Assembly (NCBI RefSeq): GCF_001598695.1
Contig: NZ_BCZK01000008.1
Location: forward strand, 222,462-286,461
DNA length: 64,000 nt
Direction: 5' to 3'
Source: Klebsiella oxytoca NBRC 105695
GTDB lineage: Bacteria > Pseudomonadota > Gammaproteobacteria > Enterobacterales > Enterobacteriaceae
Shown here in pieces: positions 1 through 12,536 of this stretch. Each line of letters begins with the position of its first letter. Position 1 is the first letter of the stretch. The translations under genes and the position numbers were made by a program. The notes beneath the pieces are model-generated. The model ran no database searches. It saw nothing but the letters and a program-made list of their open reading frames with translations, and was not told where the DNA came from.

Positions 1-1
1 G

Positions 2-1744
2 GTTATTGGTATCCAGGAAATGTCCAATAACTTTACCGGCGTTGCGCTGGAACTATGGCCGGACCAAAACTTTCAGCAAGAACAGGCAAAATCACGCCTG
101 CGTCTATTAGACCTGATGCGCAATATTGTGGGACTTAAATCGGTCCTGCTAAAAATCTTTGCCTTTTCGGTAGTGGTTGAAGCTATCGGCCTGCTATTAC
201 CTATCGGTACGCAGCTGGTGACTGACCATGTCATCATGGCGCACGACCAGAGCCTGCTTTCGGTTATCTGTATCGGCCTGGTCTTCTTCACGCTTTTCCG
301 CACCTTTATTAGTATGCTGCGAGCGTGGACCTCATTAACGCTAAATACGCTGACGAACATCCAATGGAAAACCACGCTGTTCGATCATCTGACAAGCCTG
401 CCGTTATCCTTTTTTGAAAAACGTCATTTAGGGGATATTCAGTCTCGTTTTTCGTCGCTGGATACTATCCGTTCCACCTTCACCAATAGCATTGTTACCG
501 GCATTATCGACTCAATCATGACGATTGGCCTGCTGGTTATGTTAACGCTGTACGGCGGCTGGCTGGTTTGGGTCGTGATTGGATTCACCTTATGCTATGC
601 CATCATGCGTTTTGCCACCTACAGCTTCTACCGTCGCGTTGCCGAAGAGCAGGTTATCAAGGGCGCACGCTCCAGCTCGCACTTTATGGAGTCCCTATAC
701 GGTATTTCCACCATTAAAGCGCTGAACTTAAAAGAGCGTCGTTCTCAGCACTGGTTAAATATCAACATTGACGCCTGCAATGCCGGTATCAAACAGACTC
801 GCTTCGATATGATGTTTGGCGGTATTAATACTTTTATTACCTCCATCGATCAGGTCGCCGTACTCTGGCTGGGCGCGATCATGGTCATTGATAACAATAT
901 GACCCTCGGTATGTTTATGGCTTTTAACGCCTATCGTGGGCAATTCTCCCAGCGCGCATCAAGCTTGATCGACCTGGTCATGCAGCTGCGAATGCTGTCG
1001 TTACATAATGAGCGTCTTTCAGAAATTGTATTTAGCGAGCCGGAAAAAGAGCTGCCTGCACGCCGGGTTTTTGCAGAAAATACTGGCGTGAAATTAGAAG
1101 TGAAGAATCTCAGCTATCAGTACGATCCGTTCTCACAACCTATTTTTTCTAATTTAAATATTACCGTTGAGCCCGGAGAATCCATCGCGCTGGTTGGCCC
1201 TTCCGGCGTCGGTAAGACCACGCTGCTGAAAGTCATGTGCGGTCTGTTAGCGCCCACCAGCGGTGACGTGATAGCGGATAACCTTGATATTCAAAAAATT
1301 GGCATCAATAACTTTCGTCTCGGAACGGCCTGCGTCCTTCAGGAGGACCGCCTTTTCTCAGGCTCGCTTATCGATAATATCAGCGGCTTTGAAGATAATG
1401 CCGATATGGACTTTATCGTTGAGTGCGCACGCAGATGTAATATCCATGATGAAATCATGAAAATGCCGATGGGGTACGAAACGATTGTCGGCGAGCTTGG
1501 CTTAGGTATCTCAGGTGGACAAAAACAGAGAATTTTAATCGCTCGCGCGCTCTATCGAAAACCCAGCATTCTGTTTATGGATGAAGCCACCAGCCATCTC
1601 GACCTGAAAAATGAATCGGTCATTAACCAGTCTATCTCTGGTTTAAGCATTACCCGAATCATTGTTGCCCATCGGCCATCCACCATTGCCTCAGCCGATC
1701 GCATCATTGATATGTCACAGCTCCATATGCAGGCACCAGCGTAA
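2..1744 (+). CDS. Peptidase-containing ABC transporter (CvaB-like bacteriocin exporter), 5' truncated by window
   Basis: This is the C-terminal 580 residues of an inner-membrane exporter that cleaves a double-glycine leader and exports a small peptide (microcin/bacteriocin type). The frame stays open to base 2, and the first residues (FTGVALELWP) match the end of a C39 peptidase domain, so the peptidase lies upstream of the window and the first ATG (position 20) is internal. A six-helix membrane domain fills roughly residues 40-320. The ATPase domain follows, with Walker A GPSGVGKTTLL, signature SGGQKQR, Walker B ILFMDEATSHLD and the H-loop in VAHRPS. It ends 22 bp before yjeJ. The family assignment is firm; no substrate peptide or HlyD-type partner is visible here. 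Confidence 0.9.
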   Translation, partial: VIGIQEMSNNFTGVALELWPDQNFQQEQAKSRLRLLDLMRNIVGLKSVLLKIFAFSVVVEAIGLLLPIGTQLVTDHVIMAHDQSLLSVICIGLVFFTLFRTFISMLRAWTSLTLNTLTNIQWKTTLFDHLTSLPLSFFEKRHLGDIQSRFSSLDTIRSTFTNSIVTGIIDSIMTIGLLVMLTLYGGWLVWVVIGFTLCYAIMRFATYSFYRRVAEEQVIKGARSSSHFMESLYGISTIKALNLKERRSQHWLNINIDACNAGIKQTRFDMMFGGINTFITSIDQVAVLWLGAIMVIDNNMTLGMFMAFNAYRGQFSQRASSLIDLVMQLRMLSLHNERLSEIVFSEPEKELPARRVFAENTGVKLEVKNLSYQYDPFSQPIFSNLNITVEPGESIALVGPSGVGKTTLLKVMCGLLAPTSGDVIADNLDIQKIGINNFRLGTACVLQEDRLFSGSLIDNISGFEDNADMDFIVECARRCNIHDEIMKMPMGYETIVGELGLGISGGQKQRILIARALYRKPSILFMDEATSHLDLKNESVINQSISGLSITRIIVAHRPSTIASADRIIDMSQLHMQAPA

Positions 1745-1766
1745 CCACCAGGAAAAGGAGATCCGT

Positions 1767-2633
1767 ATGCAAGGAACATTTATTGGTTTTAATACCGCAT
1801 CTATTAAATATGATGACAAATTTTTGGCTTTAATGCTCAAAGTCAAACTGAGTAATCAACTCTGTCAGTCTTATTATCTTCAGGCGCCGATTCTTGCGGA
1901 TCTCCTGTTAGTTCTGCAGCACAGAATGGCCATCGTCCTGCAGCGCTTAAATGCTGAAGGTGAAAGTTATAAGAATGAACTGGTGGCCTTTAATGAACGC
2001 CTTATAGAAAATACACCGGCGATCGATATACCTGAAGTACAGCACCCTAATCCGGAAAGACGTATTATGTCGATAACGTTAAAACCCGGCGACACCTGGT
2101 CAACGCTCATTCTGGTGCTGCAAAATGAGCAAATTGCTACGCTGCGTATTGATGATATGCAAGTTGAAGCGCTGCTGGTGGGCATTCAGCAGTCTCTTAA
2201 ACACACGGGAGATAGCGATCTGATTAATTATTTAACTTCCTCGCTGGAAGGCCTGATGCTTTATGCGGTGGATTTAACGAATACCAGCAACGTTGATTAT
2301 CAGCAGTATCTTCAGGATGAATGGAAGCTCAATCTGTTTTCCCATTATCTCGGCGTGTTGTACTGTTGTGACACGGAGGAAGGGCGAAAAATCATCTCCG
2401 GCGCAGTGATTAAAACCAATGCCGCTCATCCATCAGAACAGGAAAATATCGTTGTAATGCGCTTAATTGAGAGAAGCCCAAAGCTGAAAGAAGTGCATAC
2501 CCAGCGCCAGCCCAGCCAGATTTTTAGCCAAATCATCCCTTCTCAGCCAGGAAGAATGATGACGCTGGAGGAGTGTCTGCGTCCTTTGCATGCGTTCTAC
2601 CAGCAAACTCAGGCGCAACTCAGCAAGCAATAA
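1767..2633 (+). CDS. yjeJ: YjeJ family protein of unknown function
   Basis: A 288-residue soluble protein, almost exactly the length of E. coli YjeJ and at the same locus (next to yjeI and groESL), on which the identification partly rests. No enzymatic motif or membrane segment is visible. The ATG at 1767 has the Shine-Dalgarno AAAGGAG 6 bp upstream; an upstream in-frame extension runs into the transporter gene and is rejected. It follows the exporter by 22 bp with no visible terminator, so the two are probably co-transcribed. That is unusual for a gene otherwise known only as an orphan. Confidence 0.8.
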   Translation: MQGTFIGFNTASIKYDDKFLALMLKVKLSNQLCQSYYLQAPILADLLLVLQHRMAIVLQRLNAEGESYKNELVAFNERLIENTPAIDIPEVQHPNPERRIMSITLKPGDTWSTLILVLQNEQIATLRIDDMQVEALLVGIQQSLKHTGDSDLINYLTSSLEGLMLYAVDLTNTSNVDYQQYLQDEWKLNLFSHYLGVLYCCDTEEGRKIISGAVIKTNAAHPSEQENIVVMRLIERSPKLKEVHTQRQPSQIFSQIIPSQPGRMMTLEECLRPLHAFYQQTQAQLSKQ

Positions 2634-2647
2634 AAAGAGATCAAGAG

Positions 2648-2676
2648 GGTGCCTCAATTTAGGCAAGAGAGGCACC
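2648..2676. terminator. Hairpin between convergent yjeJ and yjeI
   Basis: Perfect 8-bp stem GGTGCCTC/GAGGCACC with a 13-nt loop in the 50-bp gap between two convergent genes. U-tracts are weak on both strands, so it is a likely bidirectional terminator rather than a strong one. Confidence 0.6.
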
Positions 2677-2683
2677 GGTTAAA

Positions 2684-3037
2684 TCAGTTCGGGCACTTAT
2701 AAACCTGGCCGTTCATTTGGCTATCGGTCGGCACAAAGCTGGACAGCAGATTCTGCGTCGGGCTGCTGACGCCGTAAATGACGTTGCCACCCATCTCTGC
2801 GGCCTTGTTACGCAGGGCGTTTGCCGCGCCGCGCATGGAGCCGCCTTCGTCACCATTCTGTCCGGACAGCCAGTTGCTCTGCGTGCCGCTTGCGGTACCT
2901 AACAGCTGGCATTCAGAACCTGGTTTATCTTCAACAAAGCGTACGTTCTGGCCACCAGAGGTCAATTCGTTGCTGGAGCTGCAACCTGCTAACAACAATG
3001 CTGCGCCGACAATCCCTGCTAAATATTTTACCTGCAT
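2684..3037 (-). CDS. yjeI: YjeI, DUF4156 outer-membrane lipoprotein
   Basis: A 117-residue lipoprotein, the same length as E. coli YjeI. The start at 3037 places a signal peptide (MQVKYLAGIVGAALLLAGC) with a lipobox LLAGC at the N terminus, so residue Cys19 would be lipidated. The longer upstream reading adds 30 residues before the signal peptide and is rejected. The mature part is small and soluble (DUF4156, function unknown). It lies downstream of groL in the same direction, separated by a terminator, as in E. coli. Confidence 0.88.
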   Translation of the reverse strand: MQVKYLAGIVGAALLLAGCSSSNELTSGGQNVRFVEDKPGSECQLLGTASGTQSNWLSGQNGDEGGSMRGAANALRNKAAEMGGNVIYGVSSPTQNLLSSFVPTDSQMNGQVYKCPN

Positions 3038-3111
3038 GTTATTCCCCACGATCAATGAGCTGGACGCACTGGCCCGGATGTACAACCTTATACTAAAAAG
3101 ACGACAAAAAG

Positions 3112-3145
3112 AAAAACCCCCGAGCATTTCTGCCCGAGGGTTTCT
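3112..3145 (-). terminator. Rho-independent terminator of groSL
   Basis: On the minus strand AACCCTCGGGCA, loop GAAA, then TGCTCGGGGGTT followed by a T-rich tract: a GC-rich stem with a U-tail 27 bp after the groL stop. Confidence 0.85.
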
Positions 3146-3171
3146 TTATATCTAAGGGGTATAGCGCACGA

Positions 3172-4830
<1,659 letters not shown>

Positions 4831-4861
4831 TTAAATTCGTATGTTCAGTGTCGTTCGCGGA

Positions 4862-5264
<403 letters not shown>

Positions 5265-5387
5265 GGGAAAAGTAAAAAAAAATTTGTCCTCGTGCTCAGA
5301 CGCACACAAATTTGCCGCCGTTGCCTGACGTCATAAGCAAAAGCGATTGTGATACCATCCCTTTTTTGCCGGGCGCAGGGTTGAAAC

Positions 5388-6647
5388 ATGAGTGGTTTAA
5401 AACAGGAGTTGGGGCTTGCCCAAGGAGTGGGGTTACTCTCCACATCATTACTGGGAACCGGCGTCTTCGCCGTTCCGGCGCTGGCCGCGTTGGTCGCTGG
5501 CGACAACAGCCTGTGGGCCTGGCCGGCGCTGATTTTACTGGTGTTTCCCATCGCTATCGTCTTCGCCACGCTGGGTCGGCACTTTCCCAGCGCCGGCGGC
5601 GTGGCCCATTTTGTGGATATGGCTTTTGGACCGCGTCTGGCGCGCGTCACCGGCTGGCTCTTTTTATCGGTGATCCCGGTCGGATTACCCGCGGCCCTGC
5701 ATATCGCCACCGGCTTCGGTCAGGCACTTTTTGGCTGGCACGATAGCCAGCTGCTGCTGGCTGAACTGGGCACGCTGGCGATTATCTGGTGGGTCGGCTC
5801 TCGCGGAGCCAGCTCCAGCGCCAATCTACAAACGCTGGTTGCCGTGCTGATTGTCGCCCTGATCGTCGCTATCTGGTGGCGCGGCGGGATCAACCCCACG
5901 CAGATCCCCTTCCCGGCGCCCGCTGAAATCGATAGTTCGCAGCTTTTCTCCGCGCTTTCGGTGATGTTCTGGTGTTTTGTCGGTCTGGAGGCTTTCGCTC
6001 ATCTGGCCTCTGAGTTTAAGCAGCCGGAGCGCGATTTTCCCCGCGCGCTGATGATCGGCTTATTGCTGGCGGGTTCGGTCTACTGGGCCTGTACCGTGCT
6101 GGTCCTGCACTTTCATGCCTTTGGTGAGGAGATGGCCGCAGCCGCGTCGCTGCCCAATATCGTCGTACGCCTGTTCGGCGTTCAGGCGCTGTGGATTGCC
6201 TGCGTTATCGGCTATCTCGCCTGCTTCGCCAGCCTCAATATCTATATCCAGAGCTTTGCCCGCCTGGTGTGGTCGCAGGCGCAGCATAAGCCTGCGAGCT
6301 ATCTGGCCCGCCTGTCGCCGCGACAAATTCCGCGCAATGCGCTGAACGCGGTACTCGGCTGCTGCGTGATTAGCGCCTTGTGCATTTACGCGCTCAATAT
6401 CAACCTGGACGCCCTGATCGTCTACGCCAACGGCATTTTTATTATGATCTATCTGCTGTGTATGCTGGCGGGCTGCCGTTTGCTGCATGGGCGTTATCGC
6501 GTGTTAGCGGCGTTTGGCAGCGTGCTGTGCCTGCTGCTGCTGGCGATGGTGGGCTGGAAGAGCCTGTACGCGTTTATCATGCTGGCGGTACTGTGGCTGT
6601 TTTTACCAAAGCGCAGGCTCGCGGAGAGAGTCACCAGGCCGGAGTGA
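5388..6647 (+). CDS. yjeH: YjeH, L-methionine/branched-chain amino acid exporter (APC family)
   Basis: A 419-residue inner-membrane transporter of the amino acid-polyamine-organocation superfamily that exports methionine and branched-chain amino acids in E. coli. About twelve hydrophobic segments are visible, with the APC-type glycine-rich first helix GLLSTSLLGTGVFAVPAL near residue 15 and FWCFVGLEAFAHLASEFKQP near residue 195. It is divergent from groS, as in E. coli. The ATG at 5388 fits the family start. Confidence 0.93.
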   Translation: MSGLKQELGLAQGVGLLSTSLLGTGVFAVPALAALVAGDNSLWAWPALILLVFPIAIVFATLGRHFPSAGGVAHFVDMAFGPRLARVTGWLFLSVIPVGLPAALHIATGFGQALFGWHDSQLLLAELGTLAIIWWVGSRGASSSANLQTLVAVLIVALIVAIWWRGGINPTQIPFPAPAEIDSSQLFSALSVMFWCFVGLEAFAHLASEFKQPERDFPRALMIGLLLAGSVYWACTVLVLHFHAFGEEMAAAASLPNIVVRLFGVQALWIACVIGYLACFASLNIYIQSFARLVWSQAQHKPASYLARLSPRQIPRNALNAVLGCCVISALCIYALNINLDALIVYANGIFIMIYLLCMLAGCRLLHGRYRVLAAFGSVLCLLLLAMVGWKSLYAFIMLAVLWLFLPKRRLAERVTRPE

Positions 6648-6669
6648 CCGGCCCGGACAATGCTAAATG

Positions 6670-7146
6670 TTAATCACGACGATCGTCTTTATGTTCGAGG
6701 CGGTCGCGCTCGTCATCTTTGCGCTGATATTCACCTTCAAAGGTATCGCCGCCACCGGTTCCGGCGCTAAACCCGCCGCCCGGCATCCGACTAAAGCGCA
6801 AATGCGGCATCAGCTTTAAGGTCAGGTGCTTCTGCACCGGAGGCAGCAGCAGCAGCAGCCCCAGGAAATCGGTAAAGAATCCCGGCAGAAGCAGCAGCAA
6901 ACCGGCGATGATCAGCGACACGCTTTTGATCATTTCAGCGGCCGGGCTCTCTCCCGCCGCCATCTTCTGCTGCATCAGCATGAGGTTTTTAAAGCCCTGG
7001 TTTTTTACCAGCGATATCCCCACGACCGAGCTAAAGATCACCAGAATCAGCGTCAGCAGGACGCCAAGCACGTGGGCGACCTGGATAAAGATCGATATCT
7101 CAATGTAAACGTATAAAAAAACGGCAATTAACGGAATCCAACGCAC
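6670..7146 (-). CDS. fxsA: FxsA membrane protein
   Basis: Small inner-membrane protein known for relieving F-plasmid exclusion of phage T7 when overexpressed. The GTG start at 7146 is preferred over the ATG five codons upstream: the upstream ATG itself contains the AAGGAG Shine-Dalgarno (8 bp before the GTG), and the GTG gives 158 residues, the E. coli length. Two or three hydrophobic segments occupy residues 1-110, followed by a charged tail (YQRKDDERDRLEHKDD). Convergent with yjeH and divergent from aspA. Confidence 0.93.
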   Translation of the reverse strand: MRWIPLIAVFLYVYIEISIFIQVAHVLGVLLTLILVIFSSVVGISLVKNQGFKNLMLMQQKMAAGESPAAEMIKSVSLIIAGLLLLLPGFFTDFLGLLLLLPPVQKHLTLKLMPHLRFSRMPGGGFSAGTGGGDTFEGEYQRKDDERDRLEHKDDRRD

Positions 7147-7282
7147 CGGCGTCTCCTTCATTAACAGGCGCCAGCGTCGGCGCCCGTAGTCATAGATATG
7201 CTATTCGCATCGAAAAGATGTTGGGCCAAAACGTCACTTTTCAATCGTAAAAAAAGCTTATTTTTTTCAAGAATAGAAAACC

Positions 7283-7298
7283 GGTGACTCATTTCACA
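7283..7298. promoter_or_regulatory. Probable CRP site in the fxsA-aspA intergenic region
   Basis: GGTGA-N6-TCACA matches nine of ten positions of the CRP half-sites. It lies about 190 bp upstream of aspA in the 338-bp gap between fxsA and aspA, which otherwise holds AT-rich promoter-like sequence and no gene. CRP control of aspA is known in E. coli; occupancy here is inferred. Confidence 0.5.
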
Positions 7299-7484
7299 GA
7301 TTAATAATTCTTATAGGATTCACTACATAATAAGTGATCAGGGTGACTGATATTCGCTATTATCAGCATATGATCGTGGGCACCGGGCCGATTAAGGAAA
7401 TAATCTGCGGCCAGAAAATGCGCGAGATCCCATAAATTCTGCGTATTTGGTGAATTCATAGGCAGCTTGAAAGAGAAGGTTCAC

Positions 7485-8921
7485 ATGTTAAACAACATTC
7501 GTATCGAAGAAGATCTGTTGGGCACCAGGGAAGTTCCAGCTGACGCTTACTACGGCGTCCATACTCTGAGAGCGATTGAAAACTTCTACATCAGCAACAA
7601 CAAAATCAGCGACATTCCTGAATTTGTCCGCGGAATGGTGATGGTGAAGAAGGCCGCTGCGCAGGCTAACAAAGAGCTGCAAACTATCCCTAAAAGCATC
7701 GCCAACGCCATTATTGCCGCCTGCGATGAGGTGTTGAATAACGGCAAGTGCATGGACCAGTTCCCGGTTGATGTGTTCCAGGGCGGGGCAGGCACCTCCG
7801 TTAACATGAACACCAACGAAGTCCTGGCGAACATCGGCCTTGAGCTGATGGGCCATCAGAAAGGCGAATATCAGTATCTCAACCCCAACGACCACGTTAA
7901 CAAATGTCAGTCCACTAACGATGCTTACCCGACCGGTTTCCGCATCGCGGTCTACGCCTCCATTCTCAAACTGATCGATGCAATCAACCAGCTTGGCGAA
8001 GGTTTCCAGCAAAAGGCCGTTGAGTTCCAGGACATTCTGAAAATGGGTCGTACCCAGCTGCAGGACGCGGTGCCGATGACCCTGGGGCAGGAGTTCCACG
8101 CGTTTAACGTTCTGCTTAACGAAGAGACCAAATGCATTCTGCGCACCGCTGAGCTGCTGCTGGAGGTAAACCTCGGCGCGACCGCTATCGGCACCCGCCT
8201 GAACACTCCGGATGGTTATCAGCAGCTGGCAGTTCAAAAACTGGCGGAAGTCAGCAACCTGCCGGTTGTGCCAGCCGAAGACCTGATCGAAGCCACCTCC
8301 GACTGCGGCGCCTACGTGATGGTCCACAGCTCTCTGAAGCGGCTGGCGGTAAAACTGTCCAAAATCTGTAACGACCTGCGCCTGCTCTCTTCCGGCCCGC
8401 GCGCCGGCCTGAACGAAATTAACCTGCCCGAACTGCAGGCGGGCTCTTCGATTATGCCAGCCAAGGTAAACCCGGTGGTCCCCGAGGTCGTCAATCAGGT
8501 GTGCTTCAAAGTGATTGGTAACGATACAACCGTCACCATGGCTTCCGAAGCGGGGCAGCTGCAGCTGAACGTGATGGAGCCGGTGATTGGCCAGGCGATG
8601 TTTGAATCTATCCATATTCTGACTAACGCCTGCTACAACCTGCTGGAAAAATGCGTGAGCGGCATCACCGCCAACAAAGCGGTATGCGAAAGCTACGTCT
8701 ACAACTCCATTGGCATCGTCACCTACCTCAACCCGTATATCGGCCACCACAATGGCGATATCGTCGGCAAGATTTGCGCCGAAACGGGCAAGAGCGTCAG
8801 AGACGTGGTGCTTGAGCGCGGGCTGCTGACCGCAGCGGAGCTGGACGATATCTTCTCCGCGCAAAACCTGATGCATCCGGCCTATAAAGCGAAGCGGTAT
8901 ACTGATGAAAGCGAACAGTAA
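7485..8921 (+). CDS. aspA: Aspartate ammonia-lyase (aspartase)
   Basis: Cytosolic enzyme converting L-aspartate reversibly to fumarate and ammonia. The 478 residues equal the E. coli length when translation starts at 7485 ([13 protein letters not shown]), which has GAGAAGG upstream; six earlier codons (GTTCACATG context) are leader. The fumarase/aspartase signature [11 protein letters not shown], containing the catalytic-loop serine, is present near residue 320. It sits upstream of dcuA, which imports aspartate and exchanges it for fumarate or succinate, so the pair forms an anaerobic C4-dicarboxylate module. Confidence 0.98.
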   Translation: MLNNIRIEEDLLGTREVPADAYYGVHTLRAIENFYISNNKISDIPEFVRGMVMVKKAAAQANKELQTIPKSIANAIIAACDEVLNNGKCMDQFPVDVFQGGAGTSVNMNTNEVLANIGLELMGHQKGEYQYLNPNDHVNKCQSTNDAYPTGFRIAVYASILKLIDAINQLGEGFQQKAVEFQDILKMGRTQLQDAVPMTLGQEFHAFNVLLNEETKCILRTAELLLEVNLGATAIGTRLNTPDGYQQLAVQKLAEVSNLPVVPAEDLIEATSDCGAYVMVHSSLKRLAVKLSKICNDLRLLSSGPRAGLNEINLPELQAGSSIMPAKVNPVVPEVVNQVCFKVIGNDTTVTMASEAGQLQLNVMEPVIGQAMFESIHILTNACYNLLEKCVSGITANKAVCESYVYNSIGIVTYLNPYIGHHNGDIVGKICAETGKSVRDVVLERGLLTAAELDDIFSAQNLMHPAYKAKRYTDESEQ

Positions 8922-8944
8922 AGTTTCAGGTTAAACTAATCACG

Positions 8945-8972
8945 GGCATGTCAGCGATGACATGCCTTTTTT
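8945..8972 (+). terminator. Rho-independent terminator after aspA
   Basis: Perfect 9-bp stem GGCATGTCA/TGACATGCC with loop GCGA, followed by six T residues. It lies between aspA and dcuA and implies partly separate transcription of dcuA. Confidence 0.9.
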
Positions 8973-9039
8973 GTTCTTATTGATCTACTAAATTACAACA
9001 ATCCAATATCAACTTGTTAATAAAACAAGGAAGGCATAT

Positions 9040-10341
9040 ATGTTTGGTGCAGAACTCGTTATTGTCCTGCTGGCTATTTATCTGGGAGCCAGACTCGGGG
9101 GTATCGGCATCGGTTTCGCCGGTGGCCTGGGCGTCCTCGTCCTGACCCTCTTTTTTCAAATTAAACCCGGCGCGATCCCCTTCGACGTCATCGAAATCAT
9201 TATGGCGGTTATCGCCGCTATTGCCGCCATGCAGGTCGCCGGAGGGATGGACTACCTGGTCAGTCTCGCCGAACGTATGCTGCGACGTCACCCCAAATAC
9301 ATCACCTTTCTCGCCCCGCTGGTCACCTGGTTTATGACCATACTGGCCGGAACCGGACACACTGCTTTCTCTACGCTTCCGGTGATCACCGAAGTAGCGA
9401 AAGAGCAGGGTATTCGTCCCTCGCGCCCTCTTTCCATCGCCGTGGTCGCCTCACAGATTGCGATCACCGCCTCGCCGATTTCCGCTGCGGTGGTCTTTTT
9501 TGCCGGCATCCTTGAACCGCTGGGCGTCAGCTACCTGACTCTGCTGGCAATCTGTATTCCGGTTACCCTGATTGCCGTGATGCTCACCGCCATCGTCTGT
9601 AACTTCCTCGGCTGTGAGCTAAAAGACGATCCGATTTATCAGGAGCGGCTGGCGAAAGGGGAAGTCAAGCTGCGCGGCAGCCAGGTTTTCGAGCTTAAGC
9701 CGCACGCCAGACGCTCTGTGCTGCTGTTCCTGATTGGTATCGTCGCGGTAATGTTTTACGCCACCGCCATCAGCGACACCGTCGGCCTGATTAAAGATCC
9801 GGTTCTGCCGCGCAACGAAGCGATCGTGGTATTTATGCTGACTATCGCGACATTGATCAGCATCACCTGCAAAATCGACACCGGTGAAGTACTCAACGCC
9901 AGCACGTTTAAATCCGGCATGAGCGCCTGCGTTTGCGTTCTCGGCGTCGCATGGCTGGGGGATACTTTCGTTAAAGCCCACATCAGCGATATCCAGACGG
10001 TAGCAGGCGACCTGCTGCACAACTATCCGTGGCTGCTGGCGGTCGTGCTATTCTTCGCCGCAACCCTGCTCTATTCCCAGGCAGCCACCACCAAGGCGCT
10101 GATGCCCGCCGCGCTAATGCTGGGCGTAAGCCCTCTCACCGCCATCGCCTCATTTGCCGCCGTCTCTGCGCTGTTCGTTCTGCCAACCTACCCAACCCTG
10201 CTGGCGGCGGTCGAAATGGATGACACCGGCTCCACCCGCATCGGTAAATACGTCTTCAACCACGCCTTCCTGATCCCCGGCGTCATCGCCATTACGCTAT
10301 GCGTGATCCTCGGGTTTATTTTTGGCGGCATCATGCTGTAA
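9040..10341 (+). CDS. dcuA: Anaerobic C4-dicarboxylate transporter DcuA
   Basis: Inner-membrane antiporter exchanging aspartate, fumarate and malate for succinate. The 433 residues equal the E. coli protein. The N terminus [29 protein letters not shown] and about ten hydrophobic segments are typical of the Dcu family. AAGGAAGG precedes the ATG. It pairs functionally with aspA just upstream. Confidence 0.97.
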   Translation: MFGAELVIVLLAIYLGARLGGIGIGFAGGLGVLVLTLFFQIKPGAIPFDVIEIIMAVIAAIAAMQVAGGMDYLVSLAERMLRRHPKYITFLAPLVTWFMTILAGTGHTAFSTLPVITEVAKEQGIRPSRPLSIAVVASQIAITASPISAAVVFFAGILEPLGVSYLTLLAICIPVTLIAVMLTAIVCNFLGCELKDDPIYQERLAKGEVKLRGSQVFELKPHARRSVLLFLIGIVAVMFYATAISDTVGLIKDPVLPRNEAIVVFMLTIATLISITCKIDTGEVLNASTFKSGMSACVCVLGVAWLGDTFVKAHISDIQTVAGDLLHNYPWLLAVVLFFAATLLYSQAATTKALMPAALMLGVSPLTAIASFAAVSALFVLPTYPTLLAAVEMDDTGSTRIGKYVFNHAFLIPGVIAITLCVILGFIFGGIML

Positions 10342-10354
10342 ATCTCTTCAAATT

Positions 10355-10376
10355 CGGGCCAGATCCTGGCCCGTTT
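10355..10376 (+). terminator. Rho-independent terminator after dcuA
   Basis: Stem CGGGCCAG/CTGGCCCG with a 3-nt loop, followed by TTTCGTT, 13 bp after the dcuA stop. Confidence 0.75.
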
Positions 10377-10435
10377 CGTTAATCCTCCCTATCTTGCGTG
10401 CTATAGTGCCTCTTTTCGCTGATACGAGGTTCACG

Positions 10436-10759
10436 ATGACTACGCCTGATGCTGTTGTTGTACTCTGTACCGCGCCGGATGAAGCGACCGCCCAGGACCT
10501 GGCGGCCAAAGCATTGGCGGAAAAACTCGCCGCCTGCGCCACGCTCCTGCCGGGAGCGACGTCGCTCTATTACTGGGAAGGAAAACTGGAGCAGGAGTAT
10601 GAAGTGCAAATGCTGCTGAAAACCGACCTTGCCCATCAGCAGGCGCTGCTGGACTGTCTGAAGTCCCATCACCCGTATCAAACCCCTGAACTTTTGGTTC
10701 TGCCCGTTATTCACGGAGACAATGATTACCTCTCATGGCTCAACGCATCATTACGCTGA
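10436..10759 (+). CDS. cutA: Divalent-cation tolerance protein CutA
   Basis: A 107-residue PII-like trimeric cytosolic protein linked to copper tolerance. The start at 10436 has GAGG upstream and gives the family length; the upstream extension into the dcuA terminator is rejected. Typical motifs include [19 protein letters not shown] and [21 protein letters not shown]. Its 3' end overlaps the dsbD start by 25 bp, which suggests translational coupling, as in E. coli. Confidence 0.96.
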   Translation: MTTPDAVVVLCTAPDEATAQDLAAKALAEKLAACATLLPGATSLYYWEGKLEQEYEVQMLLKTDLAHQQALLDCLKSHHPYQTPELLVLPVIHGDNDYLSWLNASLR

Positions 10760-12495
10760 TCCTGCTGCTTTGCAGCACATCGGCCATTGCCGGCCTGTTC
10801 GACGCCCCCGGTCGTTCGAACTTTGTTCCTGCTGACCAGGCTTTTGCCTTCGATTTTCAGCAGAATCAACACGATCTCAATCTGACCTGGCAAATCAAGG
10901 AGGGTTACTATCTTTACCGCAAACAGATTAAGCTGACCTCCGCCGATGCGACGTTTATCGAACCCTCGCTGCCGTCAGGCGAATGGCATGAGGACGAGTT
11001 TTACGGTAAAAGTGAAATTTACCGCCAGCGCCTGACCGTCCCGGTCACTCTGACGCACGCCGCCGCTGGCGCAACCCTTACCGTCACCTGGCAGGGCTGC
11101 GCGGATGCGGGTTTTTGCTATCCGCCAGAAACCAAAATCGTGCCGCTTGGCAAAGCGCTGGCGCGCTCCAGTAACGATGCGCACGCCGGGCAACCCAGGC
11201 TGAACCCGCCGCTGCCGCTGGAAACGCGCCCGGCGCTGCCGGTCGAGTCGCCCGACCTTTCTTCTCCCGTCGCGGACAACCACAGCGCCGATCTCCCCTT
11301 TAGCGCGCTTTGGGCGCTATTAATTGGTATCGGCATCGCCTTTACCCCCTGCGTTCTGCCGATGTATCCGCTGATTTCCGGCATCGTGCTGGGCGGTCAA
11401 AAACGCCTCTCCACCGCCCGTGCGCTGCTGCTGGCCTTTATCTACGTTCAGGGAATGGCGTTAACCTACACCGCGCTGGGTCTGGTCGTCGCCGCTGCGG
11501 GCCTGCAGTTCCAGGCAGCGCTGCAACACCCTTATGTGCTGATCGGCCTGTCGGTCGTGTTTATCCTGCTGGCACTGTCGATGTTTGGTCTGTTTACGCT
11601 CCAGCTGCCTTCGTCGCTGCAAACGCGTCTGACGCTGATGAGCAATAAACGCCAGGGCGGTTCACCCGGCGGCGTATTCGCCATGGGGGCAATTGCCGGA
11701 TTAATCTGCTCGCCCTGTACCACCGCGCCGCTGAGCGCCATTCTGCTGTATATCGCCCAGAGCGGTAATCTGTGGCTGGGCGGTGGAACCCTGTACCTCT
11801 ACGCGATCGGAATGGGGCTGCCGCTGATCCTGGTGACCGTATTTGGCAACCGCCTGCTGCCGAAAAGCGGCCCGTGGATGGCTCACGTGAAAACCGCCTT
11901 TGGCTTCGTGATCCTCGCGCTGCCGGTATTTTTACTGGAACGCATCCTGGGAGACCTGTGGGGCCTGCGGCTTTGGTCGCTGCTTGGCGTCGCCTTTTTT
12001 AGCTGGGCGTTTATCACCTCGCTGGGCGGCACGCGCCCCTGGCTGCGTCTCGTACAAATCGCCATGCTCGGCGCCGCGCTGGTCAGCGCCCGTCCGCTGC
12101 AGGACTGGGCTTTCGATGCGCCGGTCGTGCAACGGCAGTCCCATCTCCAGTTTTCCCGTATCCATAGCGTCGATGAGCTCAATCAGGCGCTGGCGCAGGC
12201 GAAAGGCAAACCGGTGATGCTCGATCTTTACGCCGACTGGTGCGTGGCCTGCAAAGAGTTCGAGAAATACACCTTTACCTCACCTGAGGTTCAACAGGCC
12301 CTGAAAGAGACCGTTCTGCTACAAGTGGATGTCACGAAAAATAGCGCACAAGACGCGGCGCTGCTGAAGCACCTCAGGGTGCTTGGCCTCCCCACGATTC
12401 TGTTCTTCAACGAACAGGGCGAGGAGCAGCCCGCGCAGCGGGTCACCGGGTTTATGGATGCCGCGGCATTCAGCGCCCATTTGCGCGATCGATAA
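10735..12495 (+). CDS. dsbD: Thiol:disulfide interchange protein DsbD
   Basis: Inner-membrane electron shuttle that carries reducing power from cytosolic thioredoxin to periplasmic DsbC, DsbG and CcmG. The 586 residues comprise a signal peptide (ends AIAG), a periplasmic alpha domain with the cysteine pair in [11 protein letters not shown], an eight-helix beta domain with cysteines in FTPCVLP and CSPCTTAP, and a C-terminal thioredoxin-like gamma domain with the active site DWCVACKEF. All catalytic cysteines are visible. Overlaps cutA. Confidence 0.97.
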   Translation: MAQRIITLILLLCSTSAIAGLFDAPGRSNFVPADQAFAFDFQQNQHDLNLTWQIKEGYYLYRKQIKLTSADATFIEPSLPSGEWHEDEFYGKSEIYRQRLTVPVTLTHAAAGATLTVTWQGCADAGFCYPPETKIVPLGKALARSSNDAHAGQPRLNPPLPLETRPALPVESPDLSSPVADNHSADLPFSALWALLIGIGIAFTPCVLPMYPLISGIVLGGQKRLSTARALLLAFIYVQGMALTYTALGLVVAAAGLQFQAALQHPYVLIGLSVVFILLALSMFGLFTLQLPSSLQTRLTLMSNKRQGGSPGGVFAMGAIAGLICSPCTTAPLSAILLYIAQSGNLWLGGGTLYLYAIGMGLPLILVTVFGNRLLPKSGPWMAHVKTAFGFVILALPVFLLERILGDLWGLRLWSLLGVAFFSWAFITSLGGTRPWLRLVQIAMLGAALVSARPLQDWAFDAPVVQRQSHLQFSRIHSVDELNQALAQAKGKPVMLDLYADWCVACKEFEKYTFTSPEVQQALKETVLLQVDVTKNSAQDAALLKHLRVLGLPTILFFNEQGEEQPAQRVTGFMDAAAFSAHLRDR

Positions 12496-12536
12496 CCGTG
12501 AGCGACACTTTAGGAGGGAAAATGGAGGAGAAGACC

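Noticed and set aside
1662..1766. N-terminal extension of YjeJ into the exporter gene
   Set aside because: The ATG at 1767 has a good ribosome-binding site and gives the family length.
7488..8876. 462-codon open frame opposite aspA
   Set aside because: Antisense shadow of aspartase with histidine- and valine-rich composition typical of reverse-frame artefacts.
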